This document shows, one piece after another, positions 1-13,085 of a stretch of DNA of 64,000 bases. The notes under the pieces are model-generated. The model ran no database searches. It was given only the letters and a program-made list of their open reading frames with translations, and was not told the origin of the DNA. The stretch comes from Paenibacillus sp. FSL H8-0537 (GTDB lineage Bacteria > Bacillota > Bacilli > Paenibacillales > Paenibacillaceae). Each line of letters starts with the position of its first letter. Positions within the stretch are counted from its first letter, which is position 1. Location: assembly GCF_038051995.1 (NCBI RefSeq), contig NZ_CP150290.1, forward strand, positions 3,648,001-3,712,000. The letters run 5' to 3'. The translations under genes were made by a program, and so were the position numbers.

Positions 1-783
1 TTCGCGGGTGGCCGCAATGTCCTGAGGATTTTGAATTTTTAATTGCAGCGAGGAAGTGCCGATGGATGTTTTCAGCTCATCGACCGTCCCTTCTGCAACG
101 ACCTGGCCGCGATCAATAACCGCAATTCGATCAGCCAGCTGATCAGCCTCATCCAGGTATTGCGTCGTTAAAAGCACCGTTGAGCCGGTCTTCACTAGCC
201 GGCGGATCGTATCCCACATTTGTGTACGTGTACGAGGATCAAGTCCTGTCGTCGGTTCATCCAGAAAAATAAGTGGCGGCTGTGCAATAAGGCTGGCAGC
301 CAAATCCAACCGACGCCGCATGCCACCGGAAAAATGCTTCAAAGGACGCTTCGCCGCTTCCGTTAGTCCGAATTCCTCCAACAGCTCCGCCGTCCTGTGC
401 TTAGCCTCTGATCGCCCAAGCCCTAACAGCCGTGAAAATATAACCAAGTTTTCCGTAGCGCTGAGCGCTTCGTCGACTGATGCGTATTGGCCTGTCACCC
501 CGATTAATTGCCTTACGATTTGCGGGTCCTTCGCCACGTCGTACCCGAAGATGCGTGCCGAGCCGGCATCGGGGCGCAATAGCGTGGCGAGCATTCTAAT
601 GGTCGTTGTTTTGCCTGCTCCATTAGGTCCAAGCACACCATAAATCGTTCCGGCGCGCACGTTCAAATCTACGCCATCTACCGCGCGATTGCTGCCAAAC
701 ATCTTCACAAGTCCACTCGCTTCAACTGCCCAATCGCCGCCCTTCTTCCCTATTTCTTCTTTATATCGATCATTTACTGTCAT
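1..783 (-). CDS. ABC transporter ATP-binding protein, DrrA-like (3' end outside window)
   Basis: ATPase subunit of an export-type ABC transporter of the daunorubicin-resistance/ABC-2 class. In order it shows Walker A (GPNGAGKTT), the signature [11 protein letters not shown], Walker [13 protein letters not shown] and the switch region [16 protein letters not shown]. The last of these is typical of DrrA-type exporters. The ATG at 783 follows a GGGAGG ribosome binding site, which fixes the start. About 260 codons are visible and the C-terminal part lies beyond base 1. An ABC-2 membrane subunit would be expected downstream, outside the window. The substrate cannot be told from the sequence. Confidence 0.93.
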   Translation of the reverse strand, partial: MTVNDRYKEEIGKKGGDWAVEASGLVKMFGSNRAVDGVDLNVRAGTIYGVLGPNGAGKTTTIRMLATLLRPDAGSARIFGYDVAKDPQIVRQLIGVTGQYASVDEALSATENLVIFSRLLGLGRSEAKHRTAELLEEFGLTEAAKRPLKHFSGGMRRRLDLAASLIAQPPLIFLDEPTTGLDPRTRTQMWDTIRRLVKTGSTVLLTTQYLDEADQLADRIAVIDRGQVVAEGTVDELKTSIGTSSLQLKIQNPQDIAATRE

Positions 784-872
784 TGTAATGCCTCCCTAAA
801 GCGGTTTATAGATGGATATTAATCCTCGTTTGTGAACTGAATGTGAACCAACCGGCATGCTGTGAAAATAAC

Positions 873-903
873 AAAAAAAACCGATCCAGCAACCGGATCG
901 GCC
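873..903 (-). terminator. Intrinsic terminator of the lacZ operon
   Basis: Perfect 7-bp stem (881-887 with 895-901) and a 7-nt loop. On the minus strand it is followed by eight T residues. It lies just past the lacZ stop and would end the long sugar-utilisation transcript; no other terminator was seen upstream until beyond 14.5 kb. Confidence 0.85.
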
Positions 904-955
904 TTTTCCTGCTATTTTTCCCCACTTCAATATTCGTTGATAAGTATCCATCCTA

Positions 956-5678
<4,723 letters not shown>

Positions 5679-5681
5679 CGC

Positions 5682-6941
5682 TCAGCCCTTTCCGTATTTT
5701 GCTATAGCCTGCTGCAGCTCAGGATGCCGACTTGCATACTCAGCGAGCGGAATGCCTTGAACGGCTGCTTCCCAGCCCTGCTTCATGCTTGCAAAGCCAG
5801 CCGCTGCCCCGCCCGGATGGGCCAAAATGCCGCCGCCTGCCAAATGCATCACATCTACCGTTTTTGTTGCTTCATAAGTAGCCGGAGCAGTTCCCGCCCA
5901 TTGTGCCGAGGATACGACAGGCATTGTCCCATAGCCATTGTACATGGGCTTCAAACAAGCACGAATAGAGCTGACGACAGAGCTGTTGCTTTCATAAAAT
6001 TTGCTGTCTAAACCGTTCACATGCAGATGGTCTGCTCCTGCCAGACGGCAGAGCTTCTGATAGGCTGGAAAAGCGAAGCCCAGCAGCGGACAGCGCGTCA
6101 TCATGCCCCACTGATTGCGATGACCGTGAATCGGAACCTCGCTATATTTGCTCAAATGGGCAAGCCCCGTCAGTCCGACGCTCATTATGCTGACCATGAC
6201 ACAGTTGCCGCCTGCCTTGACGACGAGCTCATGCCCACGCTCCATTTCATCGATATCCCCCGTAATATTGAAGGCGTACATGATTTTTTTACCCGTAGCA
6301 TCAGCCGCTCGGTTGACGGCATCCATAACCGCACTCACCCGCTGTGCTAGAGGGGCGTAGGTCCCATTTGCATTCAATTCATCATCCTTTATAAAATCAA
6401 GCCCGGCAGCCGATACGTCCATAATCATCTGCTGCAAGTCAGCCATTGGAAGCCCGATACTCGGCTTGACAATCGTCCCCATAATCGGACGATCATACAC
6501 GCCGGTTAGCTCCCGAGTACCCGCGATGCCGAACTTCGGGCCGGGGTACCTTGCTGCGAAGGCTTCGGGCAGCTCTAAATCAACCAGACGCAGCCCGGAC
6601 AATTCCTGCAGCTCGAACAAATTGCCCGCAATGGCAGACATTAAATTCGGAATGGACGGACCAAAATTGTGCAGCGGAAAGGATACCGTTACTTCTCCGC
6701 GTCTATAAAAACCATCATGACCCGGCGGCGTTTTGGAGCCAGGCAGCGACGGAGAGGACACAGACGGAAGCTCGACAATTTGTTCAATCCGTGCCCCGTG
6801 CCGCTCCTTCAGCTGGTCCGTCTCGCCTGGCACTGCTGTAAAGGTGCCCGTCGACTGCTCGCCAGCAATGACCTCGGCAGCATGCTCCAGCGTATAGGGT
6901 GTCTCTATCAAATAGACGGCCGTTACTCTTTCTTGTTCCAT
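5682..6941 (-). CDS. RuBisCO-like protein (form IV family), probable sugar-acid phosphate decarboxylase/hydrolase
   Basis: RuBisCO large-chain-family protein of 419 residues. Equivalents of catalytic RuBisCO residues are seen: Lys175 (K159, GTIVKPSIGL), the carbamylated Lys201 with Asp203 and Glu204 (K185, D187, E188 in FIKDDE), His294-Arg295 (H274-R275), His327 (H307), Lys334 (K314) and Ser379 (S344). Lys177 is replaced by Ser, so it cannot be an ordinary RuBisCO. Metal and carbamate chemistry should be retained. ATG 6941 with GGGAGGG upstream is preferred over the ATG six codons earlier. RuBisCO-like proteins next to DUF1537 kinases act on 3-oxo-isoapionate 4-phosphate (OiaX decarboxylase or OiaT transcarboxylase/hydrolase, from published work as I recall it). 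Which of these, or another reaction, applies here is open. Confidence 0.9.
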   Translation of the reverse strand: MEQERVTAVYLIETPYTLEHAAEVIAGEQSTGTFTAVPGETDQLKERHGARIEQIVELPSVSSPSLPGSKTPPGHDGFYRRGEVTVSFPLHNFGPSIPNLMSAIAGNLFELQELSGLRLVDLELPEAFAARYPGPKFGIAGTRELTGVYDRPIMGTIVKPSIGLPMADLQQMIMDVSAAGLDFIKDDELNANGTYAPLAQRVSAVMDAVNRAADATGKKIMYAFNITGDIDEMERGHELVVKAGGNCVMVSIMSVGLTGLAHLSKYSEVPIHGHRNQWGMMTRCPLLGFAFPAYQKLCRLAGADHLHVNGLDSKFYESNSSVVSSIRACLKPMYNGYGTMPVVSSAQWAGTAPATYEATKTVDVMHLAGGGILAHPGGAAAGFASMKQGWEAAVQGIPLAEYASRHPELQQAIAKYGKG

Positions 6942-7008
6942 GCTATTTCCCTCCCGCAAAATCTGCCTTTATGCCTTGCTGCAGCTGCTCTTGCTAAAAT
7001 CATTGCCG

Positions 7009-7677
7009 CTACAGCAGGCCTCGCTCTGCCAGCATCGCCTTAATTTGCTCGGCAGCAAGCCGCGGACTCGATAACACCGGCTTGCCTGTCGCCTCTCGTA
7101 CGGCGCCCTCCATCCGAGCCATTGATCCTTGGGCCAGTACGATAACATCCGCTTTATCACTGAGCGCAAGCGCCGTTTCTAGCAAAATGCGGTCATGCTC
7201 CGCCGGATTCCCTCCTACCAATGCGTCGAAGGCTCCAACTGCGAGCCCGTTCAAGACGGTGACCTCTCTGCCAATGGCTTCCGCCTGCTTCGCCAAAAAC
7301 CGCATCGTCGGCTCAAGCGTTGAAGGCAGTGTGGCCAGCACTGCAATCGCGTCGTATTCGGCTGCCGCCTTGGCGGTCATCGCCTCGTCAATTTTCACGA
7401 GTGGAATGCCAAGCTCTCCCCTCGCAGCATCAGCCACTTCGCCGACGGAGGAGCAGGTATTCAGAATGATATCCGCCCCCAGCTCCTCCCCATGCTGAAA
7501 ATATTGCGTCAGCCGCTTGCTCACTCCCGCCGGAATATGCCCCGCCTTGACGACATCGCCGATCAGGCTGTCATCAATAATGTTGACCAGCCGCACGCCT
7601 GACAGCACCTCCTGAAACACAGCCTTCAGCGGATCAGCAAGCCCTTGTCCGGTATAAACCGCAACTACCGTTGTCAT
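7009..7677 (-). CDS. Aspartate/glutamate/hydantoin racemase superfamily protein with one catalytic cysteine missing
   Basis: 222-residue protein of the Asp/Glu/hydantoin racemase fold. The first-half catalytic cysteine is present (Cys75, ILNTCSSVGE). The second, normally in a GCxG motif, is replaced: the aligned stretch reads VLAQGSMARM, with Gln183 at the Cys position. A one-cysteine member cannot do two-base racemisation. Decarboxylase, isomerase or lyase chemistry, as in arylmalonate decarboxylase, is more likely. The ATG at 7677 has GGAGG at good spacing. The gene sits between the GH127 and RuBisCO-like genes in the same orientation with about 70-base gaps, so a step in the same sugar-acid pathway is inferred. 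The exact reaction is unknown. Confidence 0.8.
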   Translation of the reverse strand: MTTVVAVYTGQGLADPLKAVFQEVLSGVRLVNIIDDSLIGDVVKAGHIPAGVSKRLTQYFQHGEELGADIILNTCSSVGEVADAARGELGIPLVKIDEAMTAKAAAEYDAIAVLATLPSTLEPTMRFLAKQAEAIGREVTVLNGLAVGAFDALVGGNPAEHDRILLETALALSDKADVIVLAQGSMARMEGAVREATGKPVLSSPRLAAEQIKAMLAERGLL

Positions 7678-7747
7678 ATTCCCAGCCTCCATTTGGATCG
7701 ATTATTGAACCTGTTCATTATGCTGTTCTTTAATCTGCTCTACAGAA

Positions 7748-9472
7748 CTACCAGATCAGCTCGTTCTCTACCCGCCTTATGCTGCCTTCGCGCATGGGTG
7801 CTTTCTCATATACCTGTCTGCCGCTGTAGAATGGATGATGCTCCCCTTCCGGCGAAATGCCAATTACATCATCGCCCTGCCACTGGGTTATGAACGTTTG
7901 CCCGATTGCGGTTTCAACCGTCTGGCGGCGCGATAGCGGGAACGTAATCGTAATCGTTTCTCCAGCGGATGCTGCGCCAAGCAGCAGGAAGCATTCATTT
8001 ACCCAGCGGCTCGGCTCGCTGCCCTTGCCCTGCTCTGTGCTGCCGTTCAGCTCACGGGTAAAGGCTACTTTCGCGAAGCCCGCCCACTCGGGTATACGGA
8101 CCTGAAGCCGCGGAATATCGCGGTGGATATGCAGCACCAGCTTGCCTTCATGAGGCAAATAGCTGTCGACATCGAGCCAAGCCGAGCTGCGGTTGAGCAG
8201 GAAATTAACGCTAACGGTACCTTTTTTCTCGGTAACCGTGTTGCTCCAGCCCATGAACAGCCCGCGCGTGCCCGAGCCGAGGCAGCAAATTTGTAAATCA
8301 TTCGTATGTCCCCGCCCGTGGTTGACGTTGCAGCAAAAATCATTCGGTGCCGAGTAGCCGGCAAAAGCGCCTCGCGTACGCTTGGCAATATTTTCATGCG
8401 TAATTAGTCCAGGAATGTTGCCAGATCGGTCTTCCGTTTCCTTAACCCAGTCCATATCGAGCAGCTGCGACTCGGCAAGGTGGTTGCGAATATAACGCTC
8501 GGTCACGCCCCAGTAACGCGTATAGCCGCTTTGCGCAAGCGTAATGCCCGTAGCGATGAGATCGACGAGCGAGCAGGTTTCATGCTCATAGGCCTGCTCC
8601 TTCATGTCGCCCGGCGTCCAGCCGAAGGCGGTACACTGGGTTACTGCCCAAGCGTAGCTTTTTTCCACAAAGCTGAGCAGCGCCGCATCCCCCGTGAATA
8701 CGCCAAACCGCGCCAATGCGTCGAGTGTTCCTAGCCTCGTATGAAAATGTCCGCTGCGGTAAGCGAGCGCATCGTTAAAGCTGCCGTCGGCGTTGAATAC
8801 GCCGCTTCGCTGCACGATGAGGGCCGTGAAAAACTGGCACAGCTCGAACGCATCCGCATTGCCGGTCAGCTCATGGTATTTCAGCAGCGGCATAACGAGC
8901 CGTCCACAGAAGGCAGCGGGATCTGGCGCAAGCCGCAGCAGTATGGCATTGGACGAAGGCCAGCCGCCTTCCTTATATTCTGACGCCGGATAATACCACA
9001 CATCGCGCTCCTTGATTGCAATCCTTTTAAGCGCCGCAACATGATTATCCGCCGCCTCCTTCACGAGCGGATCACCCGTCTCCATATACCAGCTCGTCAG
9101 CGACAAAATGACCGCGCGCTGGTCGATCAGATTGGCATTCGGCTCCCAGTTGTGATGCGGGTTCTTCTGGCGATAGCTAAGGCCATCTTCCTTGAAAAAA
9201 GAGAGCAGATTCGCCCGGTATTTCTCCTCCGTCTCCTTGCCGAACGTTTCCCCCGACATATGGCGGGCCAAAATCATCCCGTCCACCATCCGCCCATGAG
9301 ACGAGCCATAATCCCAGTCCCCATGTGTCAAATTGGCTGGTTCCTTCATCAGGTTTGCAGCAAAAAAAGGGATATCGTTATAGTCGCGGTCTGCCATTCC
9401 CACAATTGCATTCATTGCATGTCCTGCTCTGTCCGCAAGCGTCAGCGTAGCTGGTATTTGTCTCGTTTGCAT
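7748..9472 (-). CDS. GH127-type glycoside hydrolase (beta-L-arabinofuranosidase/aceric acid hydrolase superfamily)
   Basis: 574-residue protein with an (alpha/alpha)6-barrel-like N-terminal two thirds and a beta-sandwich C-terminal third. Two motifs match the zinc/cysteine active site of GH127: ETC near residues 298-300 (zinc Glu and Cys) and the adjacent pair in FCCNVNHGRG near 379-380 (nucleophile Cys and zinc Cys). Known GH127 members release beta-L-arabinofuranose, and at least one acts on aceric acid in rhamnogalacturonan II. Overall resemblance to characterised enzymes is modest, so the substrate is undecided. No signal peptide is present, so action on imported oligosaccharides is expected. 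ATG 9472 is preceded by AGGGAGAG. It lies 20 bases after the AraC regulator and before the racemase-like gene. Confidence 0.72.
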   Translation of the reverse strand: MQTRQIPATLTLADRAGHAMNAIVGMADRDYNDIPFFAANLMKEPANLTHGDWDYGSSHGRMVDGMILARHMSGETFGKETEEKYRANLLSFFKEDGLSYRQKNPHHNWEPNANLIDQRAVILSLTSWYMETGDPLVKEAADNHVAALKRIAIKERDVWYYPASEYKEGGWPSSNAILLRLAPDPAAFCGRLVMPLLKYHELTGNADAFELCQFFTALIVQRSGVFNADGSFNDALAYRSGHFHTRLGTLDALARFGVFTGDAALLSFVEKSYAWAVTQCTAFGWTPGDMKEQAYEHETCSLVDLIATGITLAQSGYTRYWGVTERYIRNHLAESQLLDMDWVKETEDRSGNIPGLITHENIAKRTRGAFAGYSAPNDFCCNVNHGRGHTNDLQICCLGSGTRGLFMGWSNTVTEKKGTVSVNFLLNRSSAWLDVDSYLPHEGKLVLHIHRDIPRLQVRIPEWAGFAKVAFTRELNGSTEQGKGSEPSRWVNECFLLLGAASAGETITITFPLSRRQTVETAIGQTFITQWQGDDVIGISPEGEHHPFYSGRQVYEKAPMREGSIRRVENELIW

Positions 9473-9492
9473 CGCAAGTCTCTCCCTAACGT

Positions 9493-11181
9493 TTATTGCG
9501 GCGTTTTTTCGACTGCGCCGCGGTATTCGCCAATCGTTTGCCCGGTTTTCTTTTTGAAAATTTGGCTGAAGTAACGGTAGTCCTCATAGCCGACAAGCTC
9601 GGCTATTTCATAGTTTTTATACTGCGGATAACGCATCAGCTCGGTCGCCTTGGCAATCCGATATTCGGTTAAATAATCGACAAAATTGCTGCCCGTCGTT
9701 TTCTTAAACAAACGGCCCACATAATCGGCATTCAAAAAGCGGCTTTCCGCGATTTGCGGCAGGCTAAGCGGCTGGTCATAATGCAGCTCAATCAGCTTTT
9801 GGATTTCGCGGATCAACTGCTCGCCATGCCGTCCTTGGCTATTGCCGCGCTGGGCAGCAAGGGCCGGCAATATTTGCTCCTCAAACAGCCGCTTAACCGA
9901 AACATGATCTTTGCGCAGCCGGATCAGCTCCATATAGGCGAGTGCGCTTTTCCCGCTCAGCTGCTCTAGACTTGTGTGCGCCGCTTGAAGCTGCCGCTCC
10001 AGCGCATGCACCAGCATGGTGGCGCTGCGCCGCAAACCATCCACCGTCTGCGAAGGAGCCGCAAGCGCCGTGAAAAAACGATTGAATTCCGCGCGCAGCT
10101 GCTCCACATTGCCAAGCTGCAGCTGCACGAGGAACGCTTGTTCCAGCTCCGCCGGGTAAAAATCGCCATTTCCAGCACCTGTAGGCAAATGCGGTTGTTG
10201 CTTACCCGGCTTCTCCACCGGCTCCAACTCACACTCCACGAATCCCATAATCGCCATTTCTCCCAGCTGCCTCCCGTCCAGACGCCGCTGAAGCTTGCTG
10301 TAGACAGCTGGAAGCTGATTAGCAAGACAGGGCTTACTCCCAGCGGTAATGCTGTAGCTTGTCCCCGTCTCCTCATGCAGCGTGCCTTGAAGCAAAGTGG
10401 CAAGCCGCTGTATTTCCATATGCTCGAAGCGGCTGCCAAACAAGCAGATGGCTATTTCGCCGAGGTTAACCGGGGAAGCGGCTGCGATAAACGTCCAGCA
10501 GCCTTCAAAATAAAAGGACTGGCACTGCTGCAGCCTGCGCTCTATTTTCCCAACTGCCTCTTGAATGCTGGACTGCTCCGTATAATAGTCCGGATGTGCG
10601 AGCAGCAGCAGCGCTTTTTGGTCTGAGTCTCCGCCCGGAAGCTCAGTTAAGCTCTGCGTCAATGACGCTGTCTTTATCTCTGATATCGCGGACGACTGAG
10701 CAGAAGCTTGGGTCTGATCCTGTGTAGAGCGCATGCCTCGCTGTAAAACGTCGAGCAGCCATTTTCTCCGGCTGTCCCGCTGCTGCTGCTCTTGCCGTAG
10801 GTCGCGTTCCTCCAGCAGCGCGAGCACCTTGCCCAGCACCGTAATCAGTTCCTCCCGCTTAAGCGGCTTGAGCAAATAATCAAACGCCTTATGGCGGATG
10901 GCTTCCTTCGTATATTCAAAATCCGAGTAGCCGCTGACGACAATCGTCACAACGTCTGGCAAAGATTCCGCCAGCAGGCCGAGCAGCTCCTTGCCGTCGA
11001 AGCCCGGCATACGCATATCGAGAAAGAGCAGATCGGGTTTATGCAGCAGCGCAAGCTCGTAGCCTTCTTCGCCATCAACCGCTTCACAGGCAAGCTCAAG
11101 CCCTAGCTCCTCCCATGGAATCATTTGAATAAGTCCTCGCCGTATCCAGCGTTCATCGTCTACAACCATGACCTTGCGCAT
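9493..11181 (-). CDS. YesN-type response regulator, REC domain plus AraC HTH
   Basis: 562-residue response regulator. Residues 1-120 are a receiver domain with VDDE acidic residues, the phosphoacceptor Asp in LFLDMRMPGFDG and the Lys in YLLKPLKREE. A poorly conserved linker follows. The C-terminal 100 residues are an AraC-type double helix-turn-helix (SRFLNADYVGRLFKKTTG and EIAELVGYEDYRYFSQIFKKKTGQT). It should be the partner of the sensor kinase at 14544-16304 and activate this locus when the oligosaccharide is sensed. It is embedded between the permease and glycosidase genes, so it probably autoregulates through the operon promoter. Confidence 0.93.
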   Translation of the reverse strand: MRKVMVVDDERWIRRGLIQMIPWEELGLELACEAVDGEEGYELALLHKPDLLFLDMRMPGFDGKELLGLLAESLPDVVTIVVSGYSDFEYTKEAIRHKAFDYLLKPLKREELITVLGKVLALLEERDLRQEQQQRDSRRKWLLDVLQRGMRSTQDQTQASAQSSAISEIKTASLTQSLTELPGGDSDQKALLLLAHPDYYTEQSSIQEAVGKIERRLQQCQSFYFEGCWTFIAAASPVNLGEIAICLFGSRFEHMEIQRLATLLQGTLHEETGTSYSITAGSKPCLANQLPAVYSKLQRRLDGRQLGEMAIMGFVECELEPVEKPGKQQPHLPTGAGNGDFYPAELEQAFLVQLQLGNVEQLRAEFNRFFTALAAPSQTVDGLRRSATMLVHALERQLQAAHTSLEQLSGKSALAYMELIRLRKDHVSVKRLFEEQILPALAAQRGNSQGRHGEQLIREIQKLIELHYDQPLSLPQIAESRFLNADYVGRLFKKTTGSNFVDYLTEYRIAKATELMRYPQYKNYEIAELVGYEDYRYFSQIFKKKTGQTIGEYRGAVEKTPQ

Positions 11182-11219
11182 GGCCCGCGCCCCCTTCCTG
11201 CTGCCTTCTTTTTATTCGT

Positions 11220-12041
11220 TTAGCCTTTCACAGAGCCTGCGGTCAAGCCGTCAATAATGTAGCGCTGCAGGAACAAATAAATGATCAGCACCGGTGTAAT
11301 GACAACAATCATAAAGGCAAATACGACGCCCCAATTCGTACTGTACAGCGTAACAAAGTTAAATACTTGAAGCACAATCGTCCATTTGGTACTGTCTGTG
11401 ACCAAATAAAACGGGCCGAAAAAGTCATTCCATACCGATACAATGACGACGATTGAGACGGTCACCAGCACCGTGCTGATGAGCGGCAAAATGATTTTAA
11501 AGTATAGCCGGAAGTAGCCGCAGCCTTCCAAAATCGCAGCCTCATCCAGCTCGCGCGGCACCGATTTAATAAATCCAACGAGCAGAAACACCGCAAACGG
11601 CAGCAGCACCGCCGTATAATACATAATGATGCTTAAGTAGCTTCCTTTAATATGCAGCAAATCCATCAGCCGAATCGTCGGAATGATCGACACGGGGACG
11701 ATCAGCCCCATAATGAAGGCAAGATAGACGCCTTGCAAAAACTTCCCGCCGCGCCGCTGGATGACGAATGCAGCCATCGAAGCGAAAAAATTAACGCTGA
11801 CGACGACGAGCGCCGACAGCAGGAAGCTATTTTTGAAACCACGCAGCAGATTATCCTGATTAAATACCTCTTCATAATTGCTGAACACCCAATTGCTCGG
11901 CAGCGACAGCCCGAACAGCGCCGACTCCCGGATATCCTTAAAGGAGTTAATGAATATCATAAAAAACGGAATGAGAATGAGCATAGCCAGGCAGATCGCG
12001 AGCAGCTCCAGCAGCAGAGGAGAATATTTTCGGCTTCTCAC
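11220..12041 (-). CDS. Carbohydrate ABC transporter permease, MalG/LplC type
   Basis: 273-residue inner-membrane permease with six predicted membrane segments. The cytoplasmic EAA loop is seen as ELDEAAILEGCGYFRLYFKI. The C-terminus, RYIIDGLTAGSVKG, is typical of MalG-type CUT1 permeases. The GTG start overlaps the stop of the preceding permease (GTGA) and has a GGGAGGTGG ribosome binding site. It pairs with the 12038-12907 permease and the 13086-14438 binding protein. No ATPase gene lies in the cluster; in Paenibacillus such importers commonly use a shared MsmX-like ATPase encoded elsewhere. Confidence 0.94.
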   Translation of the reverse strand: MRSRKYSPLLLELLAICLAMLILIPFFMIFINSFKDIRESALFGLSLPSNWVFSNYEEVFNQDNLLRGFKNSFLLSALVVVSVNFFASMAAFVIQRRGGKFLQGVYLAFIMGLIVPVSIIPTIRLMDLLHIKGSYLSIIMYYTAVLLPFAVFLLVGFIKSVPRELDEAAILEGCGYFRLYFKIILPLISTVLVTVSIVVIVSVWNDFFGPFYLVTDSTKWTIVLQVFNFVTLYSTNWGVVFAFMIVVITPVLIIYLFLQRYIIDGLTAGSVKG

Positions 12042-12907
12042 ATTTCCACCTCCCTCTTCTTCATGGCCAGCAATACCGGAATGCCCACAAGCGTGACGAG
12101 TACGAACAGCAGCATGTTAATCGCCGTCGCATAGCCCATTTCACCGGAGCTGAACGTATTGCGGATGTACGTATAAAATACTTCCGTCGTGTAGCCTGGG
12201 CCGCCTTCGGTCAGCACCATTACGATTTCGAACACCTTCATCGAGCCAATCATCGCCAGCAGCACGTTAACCGTAAACGCCGGTGCGAGCAGCGGAAAAA
12301 CAACATGCTTGAACCGCGTCCAATAGTTCGCCCCATCAATGGATGCGCTCTCCGTCAAATCCTTCGGGATGAACTGCAAGCCCGCCAAATACACGACCAT
12401 CGAAAAGCCAGCCACCCGCCAAATGTCGGTCATAATGACGGTAAACAGCGCGAAGCGCGGATCATTCAGCCAATCCTGGACCATAAAATCGATGCCGAGC
12501 ATCCCGAAAAACTGATTGACGATGCCATGCTCCGGATGATAGATCGCTCGGAAGATGTAACCGATAACAAGCGGAGCAATGACATACGGCATAAAAAAGA
12601 TCATCCGAAGCAGATTGCGCAGCTTCAGCTTTTCATTCAATAATAGCGCCAAGGCAAGGCCGACTGCATTTTGCAGCAGCGTAACGGCGGCGGCGAAAAT
12701 AAGGGTGTTTATAAAAGCCTGCTTCAGGCGAGGCTCGTTAAACAGCTCCTTGTAATTTTCAAGTCCAATAAATTTAATCGCATCGGCGTTAATATTCCAG
12801 TCGGTAAAGCTGTAATAGATTCCGATAATGGTTGGCGTAATGAAAAACAATAAAAATACGATAACTGCCGGAAATGAAAAATATAGCGGATATTTGCTTC
12901 TCTCCAT
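12038..12907 (-). CDS. Carbohydrate ABC transporter permease, MalF/LplB type
   Basis: 289-residue permease with six predicted membrane helices. The EAA-type loop is seen as DLTESASIDGANYWTRFKHV and the usual MalF-family stretch LTEGGPGYTTEVFYTYI follows. The ATG follows AGGAGGGC at about 6 bases. It forms the heterodimeric channel with the next gene, which it overlaps by four bases. A 178-base gap separates it from the binding-protein gene and contains no recognisable gene or terminator, so the three transport genes are probably one transcript with differential expression. Confidence 0.94.
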   Translation of the reverse strand: MERSKYPLYFSFPAVIVFLLFFITPTIIGIYYSFTDWNINADAIKFIGLENYKELFNEPRLKQAFINTLIFAAAVTLLQNAVGLALALLLNEKLKLRNLLRMIFFMPYVIAPLVIGYIFRAIYHPEHGIVNQFFGMLGIDFMVQDWLNDPRFALFTVIMTDIWRVAGFSMVVYLAGLQFIPKDLTESASIDGANYWTRFKHVVFPLLAPAFTVNVLLAMIGSMKVFEIVMVLTEGGPGYTTEVFYTYIRNTFSSGEMGYATAINMLLFVLVTLVGIPVLLAMKKREVEM

Positions 12908-13085
12908 AGGGCCTGCCCTCCTGCTCCTGCCTTGTTTGGCCGGGATGGCGAGGGGCGACGCCTTGGGTGACCTTAATCGTCTCGATCACCTTGATCGCAT
13001 CGCCCGCAGTACCTATCCCGTCCGGTAATTAACAGCTTCGGCTTGCTCTGCTGCCGTCTCTGTGTTTTATTTTTGCCCCGTTCAT

